A DNA stretch of 64,000 bases from Nitrospirota bacterium (lineage in GTDB: Bacteria > Nitrospirota > Nitrospiria > JACQBW01). Location: assembly GCA_016194305.1 (NCBI GenBank), contig JACQBW010000037.1, forward strand, positions 1 through 64,000. Direction: 5' to 3'. Position 1 is the first letter of the stretch; every line of letters starts with the position of its first letter. Both the position numbers and the translations under genes were made by a program. This document shows, piece by piece, positions 61,106-64,000 of the stretch. Under the pieces are notes generated by a model. The model searched no databases. It saw only the letters and a list, made by a program, of their open reading frames with translations, and was not told where the DNA came from.

Positions 61106-63499
61106 TTAATTATCCATTTGGTAGAAATCAGAATAGGAGGGAACTTTCTTCGAAACGTCTTCCTGCGGAGGTTCAAAGCCTTTAATGAACGGTTCCGTAA
61201 TCGTATTGTCGCCACTACTTTGGAGACCGGTCTGAGGATTGATCTTTGCGTAGACAATTTTTTCAGGTATGGAAAAGGAACGGTCAGGTAAAATTGTCAG
61301 AGCCTGGCGCATAAAAGAGATCCAGATTGGCAATGCGGCCGATGCACCCGCTTCCCTGTCGCCCAACGATCTCCGGTCGTCAAATCCAACCCAGACTCCT
61401 GTAACAATATTCGGGGTATATCCGATAAACCAGGCATCACCAAAATCATTGGTGGTTCCCGTCTTGCCGGCCACCTGCCTACCCAATTCACGGGCTCTCT
61501 GTCCCGTCCCTTTTTGGACAACATCCTCAAGCATATTGGTAATCATATAAGAGACTTCTTTTGAGACAGCCTCGCGAGGATGAAGCTCATGCTTCTCAAG
61601 GAGATTGCCGTTAGAGTCAATGACCGATTCAATAGAATAAGGATCATTATAGATCCCCTGGTCCGCATATACGCTATAAGCAGAAGTTAATTCCAGGACT
61701 CCCACGCTCGAGGTTCCCAGTGCGAGTGAAAGGTCTCGTTGAAACGAAGAGGTCATTCCCAGTTTTTTCGCAAAATCGATCGCTGTCGGTATGCCGATCT
61801 CTTCGAGCAACTTGATTGTAGCAAGATTTCGGGAATGAGCCAAAGCCTCCCGCAATGAGATCGGGCCGTAAAATTTTCCTTCATAATTTTCCGGCTTCCA
61901 GGTTTTGTTTAACTCCGAATCGGTATAAATAACTGGAGAATCAATCACCACATTAGACGGACTTTTCCCTTTTTCAAGTGCGGCGGCATAAATGATCGGT
62001 TTGAAAGCAGATCCGGGTTGCCTTTTGGCCAATACGGTGCGGTTAAATTCACTTTTTTTAAAATCATACCCCCCTACCATCGCTTTAATTCCTCCGGTGG
62101 CCGGATCAAGCGCGATCAGCGCTCCTTCGACCAAAGGATCCTGCTCCAGACTAAAATTATATTCTCCCGTTGCGGGATCATATTTTTTTAGACTGAGTTT
62201 TATCTTGTTCCCTTTTTTTAAGATCAGTTTCGCAGAAGCTTTGTCCAGATAGGTGACATCGTTCCTAAGATCTTTCCCGTGAAGGCCTTTTCTTGCCCAA
62301 AGCATTTCTTCAAGCTTGATTCTCCCCGATATTCCTTTAGCCTCAATCCGGGCAAACTGATCCTCGACCGAAATAACAATCCCTTCAAAAATTTCATCTC
62401 TCCCAAAGGGATTCCCCTGAATCAGAGGGCCCTCCTTTTTCTTCATGTTTTCAACAGATTCGACCTGTCCGATCGGTCCTCGAAATCCTTGCCGTTTGTC
62501 CAAGGCACGGAGTCCCTCTTTGATAGACTGCGTCGCTGAACTCTGCATCTGACTATTTAACGGGGTATTTACAATGAGGCCCCCTTTATAAACCGCCTCT
62601 TCGCCGTAGTTAGACATCAGGTATTGCCGGATATATTCCATGAAATAGGGGGAGACCTCGTCCTCTTTCTGGATCTTCTGGAAGGTCAAATTCTGTTTAA
62701 AAGCCTCCTGAGATTGTTCCTCGGAAATGAAGCCCGATACCACCATTCTTTTCAAGACAACTCCCTGTCTCTGTTTGGCTCGCTCCGGATAAAGGTAGGG
62801 TGAAAGATCAGAGGGTCCTTTCGGAAGACCCGCTATAAAAGCTGATTCTGCGAGTGTCAATTCGCTGACGTCCTTTCCAAAGTAGACTTTAGATGCTGCC
62901 TGAACACCGTAAGCACCGTTACCCAGATAGATTTGATTCAGATAGGTTTCAAGAATTTCATCTTTTGAAAGCACCGATTCGATCTGCATCGCGAGAAAAA
63001 ATTCTTTAATTTTTCTTTTAATTTTTTTTTCAGGAGAGAGGAAAAGAGATCGAGCCAGCTGCATGGTTATTGTGCTCCCCCCTTCCTTAAAGTGAAGCGT
63101 TCGAATGTTGTTAAGGGTCGCTTTTAGGAAGCGCCAGTAGTCAAAACCACCATGTTCCATGAAACGGCTATCTTCGACAGCAATAATCGCCTGAAAGAGA
63201 TGCTTGGGTATCTTGATCAAGGGGACAGGAGTGCGCCGTTCAATCGCGAAGTGACCGATCTGAACCCGGTTCTCATCGTAGACGCGAGTCGAGGCACTTG
63301 GCTTATACGTCCTCAGCCCTTCAATTGACGGAAGATCTCTGAGTAAAGACCAGATAAAACCGGCACACCCGAGAAGAACGATAAGAAAACAAGCAAGTAG
63401 AAGCAGGAGAATCTTTTTTTTATTGCTCTGATTTTTAAAGGGTATTTTATTTAAAGCAGGGTTGAGCTGGCCGTCGTCATGTCTACCATTATAAGGCAT
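61106..63499 (-). CDS. Class A penicillin-binding protein 1A
   Basis: A 797-residue bifunctional peptidoglycan synthase. A cytoplasmic N terminus and one membrane helix (about 29-50) precede the glycosyltransferase domain (catalytic Glu in VEDSRFMEHGG; GGSTITMQLARSLF; LNQIYLGNGAYGV), an OB-like insert (about 340-470) and the transpeptidase domain with active-site Ser in RQPGSAFKPI, the SRN motif in AHSRNLAT and KTGTTNDFGDAWFIG. The OB insert is typical of proteobacterial-type PBP1a. It has its own promoter only about 6 nt before the ATG. Confidence 0.95.
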   Translation of the reverse strand: MPYNGRHDDGQLNPALNKIPFKNQSNKKKILLLLLACFLIVLLGCAGFIWSLLRDLPSIEGLRTYKPSASTRVYDENRVQIGHFAIERRTPVPLIKIPKHLFQAIIAVEDSRFMEHGGFDYWRFLKATLNNIRTLHFKEGGSTITMQLARSLFLSPEKKIKRKIKEFFLAMQIESVLSKDEILETYLNQIYLGNGAYGVQAASKVYFGKDVSELTLAESAFIAGLPKGPSDLSPYLYPERAKQRQGVVLKRMVVSGFISEEQSQEAFKQNLTFQKIQKEDEVSPYFMEYIRQYLMSNYGEEAVYKGGLIVNTPLNSQMQSSATQSIKEGLRALDKRQGFRGPIGQVESVENMKKKEGPLIQGNPFGRDEIFEGIVISVEDQFARIEAKGISGRIKLEEMLWARKGLHGKDLRNDVTYLDKASAKLILKKGNKIKLSLKKYDPATGEYNFSLEQDPLVEGALIALDPATGGIKAMVGGYDFKKSEFNRTVLAKRQPGSAFKPIIYAAALEKGKSPSNVVIDSPVIYTDSELNKTWKPENYEGKFYGPISLREALAHSRNLATIKLLEEIGIPTAIDFAKKLGMTSSFQRDLSLALGTSSVGVLELTSAYSVYADQGIYNDPYSIESVIDSNGNLLEKHELHPREAVSKEVSYMITNMLEDVVQKGTGQRARELGRQVAGKTGTTNDFGDAWFIGYTPNIVTGVWVGFDDRRSLGDREAGASAALPIWISFMRQALTILPDRSFSIPEKIVYAKINPQTGLQSSGDNTITEPFIKGFEPPQEDVSKKVPSYSDFYQMDN

Positions 63500-63511
63500 A
63501 GGAGTAACCCA

Positions 63512-63540
63512 ATTGTAGAGGACCTCCAGATCGATGTCAA
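63512..63540 (-). promoter_or_regulatory. Promoter of the PBP1A gene
   Basis: On the minus strand TTGACA (63540-63535), a 17-nt spacer and TACAAT (63517-63512). The start point near 63505 leaves a leader of only 5-7 nt before the ATG at 63499. Confidence 0.7.
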
Positions 63541-63572
63541 ATAATCACGAACTGGATTTGACCTTTTAACCC

Positions 63573-63581
63573 TGTTACAAT
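63573..63581 (+). promoter_or_regulatory. Candidate extended -10 promoter of the MBL-fold gene
   Basis: TGTTACAAT (63573-63581) is an extended -10 box; the -35 region (TGGATT at 63553-63558) is weak. The ATG is at 63619. Confidence 0.4.
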
Positions 63582-63618
63582 GAAAACATTTAGAAACAAC
63601 ACGGTCTGAGACTGAATA

Positions 63619-64000
63619 ATGAGCAGCACCCAACTCTATCCCCGCCTGGTCAACCAGCCGTTTGGCGATCCTGGACTTTATATCGACATCAAGTGGGAAC
63701 ACCGGGGAATCCTTTTCGACCTGGGTAACAACAGTCCCCTTTCGCCCACAGCGGTATTGAAAATTTCTGATGTCTTTATTTCACATACCCATATGGACCA
63801 CTTTATCGGATTCGACCGGTTCTTAAGAATCGTTTTGAGCCATCCCAAAACGATTCGGTTTTACGGTCCTCCCGGATTGATTAAAAACATCCAGGGAAAA
63901 CTCGCCGGATATACCTGGAACCTGACCGGAGAGTACGCTTTAAATCTGGAAATCACAGAACTCCATCCGGACAAGAGAATCATGACATCCCTTAAGGCCT
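63619..64000 (+). CDS. MBL-fold metal-dependent hydrolase (RNase Z-like), N-terminal part
   Basis: The first 127 codons are in the window and the gene runs off its end. The protein shows LVNQPFGDPGLYIDI, ILFDLGNNS and the metal-binding HxHxDH motif in SHTHMDHFIGFDRFLR, as in RNase Z-type metallo-beta-lactamase-fold hydrolases. RNase Z proper matures tRNA 3' ends, but the missing C-terminal part prevents a firm choice. It is divergent from the PBP1A gene. Confidence 0.85.
   Translation, partial: MSSTQLYPRLVNQPFGDPGLYIDIKWEHRGILFDLGNNSPLSPTAVLKISDVFISHTHMDHFIGFDRFLRIVLSHPKTIRFYGPPGLIKNIQGKLAGYTWNLTGEYALNLEITELHPDKRIMTSLKA

Overview
The window reads as chromosomal DNA of a Gram-negative bacterium: a LapA-type inner-membrane protein, a BamA-type outer-membrane barrel, an ExbB/ExbD proton channel with an AgmX/PglI-like partner, c-type cytochromes and lipoproteins are all present. 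Moderate G+C, many TTG/GTG starts, many 4-nt gene overlaps, the orders yceD-rpmF-plsX-fabH-fabD and gap-pgk-tpiA-secG, and the abundance of sensor kinases would fit Nitrospirota or a related deep lineage. That placement is inference; no rRNA or tRNA gene was seen.

Layout. 1-3.2 kb: a minus-strand fatty-acid/ribosomal operon (yceD-rpmF-plsX-fabH, start of fabD) behind a near-consensus promoter. 3.2-8.3 kb: cupin, thiamine-binding protein, a lipoprotein with a CcmI-like C-terminal domain, der, a soluble sensor kinase and a VapBC-like pair. 8.3-16 kb: queG and malic enzyme (plus strand), then UvrD helicase, DUF4149, Fe-dependent alcohol dehydrogenase and DUF2127 (minus strand), then apbE. 16-24.7 kb: a long plus-strand housekeeping run (pdxJ, acpS, nnr, hypothetical, tsaE, family-4 uracil-DNA glycosylase, HIT, lapA, mutS, inositol monophosphatase), mostly overlapping.

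24.9-32.3 kb: a relative of cyanobacterial acyl-ACP reductase next to a membrane sensor kinase and an HD-GYP response regulator, facing a minus-strand unit of glcD-like oxidase, a 59-aa Sm/SH3-sized protein and a site-2 protease. 32.5-39.2 kb: a tightly coupled plus-strand operon of two exported TPR proteins, a small exported protein, ExbB/TolQ, two ExbD/TolR paralogues and an AgmX/PglI-type TonB-like protein. It looks like a proton-driven envelope machine related to the Agl/Glt/Tol class and is the most system-like cluster here. 39.2-50.4 kb: a signalling block (OmpR-family regulator, hybrid kinase, degenerate GGDEF protein, AraC-type regulator), a secreted beta-propeller/CARDB protein, a 42-aa membrane protein, a pentaheme cytochrome and nfo. 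AT-rich elements with TAA-type repeats every 10-12 bp lie in front of four genes of this block; two of them have identical spacing to their -10 boxes.

50.6-60.2 kb: small membrane protein, comM/yifB, DUF2934, then the gap-pgk-tpiA-secG operon running into a peptide-binding protein, a monoheme cytochrome and an outer-membrane barrel. 60.2-64 kb: a ribbon-helix-helix/PIN toxin-antitoxin pair with a candidate autoregulatory operator, a class A penicillin-binding protein, and the start of an MBL-fold hydrolase.

All function calls come from reading motifs and gene order. No database search was possible.
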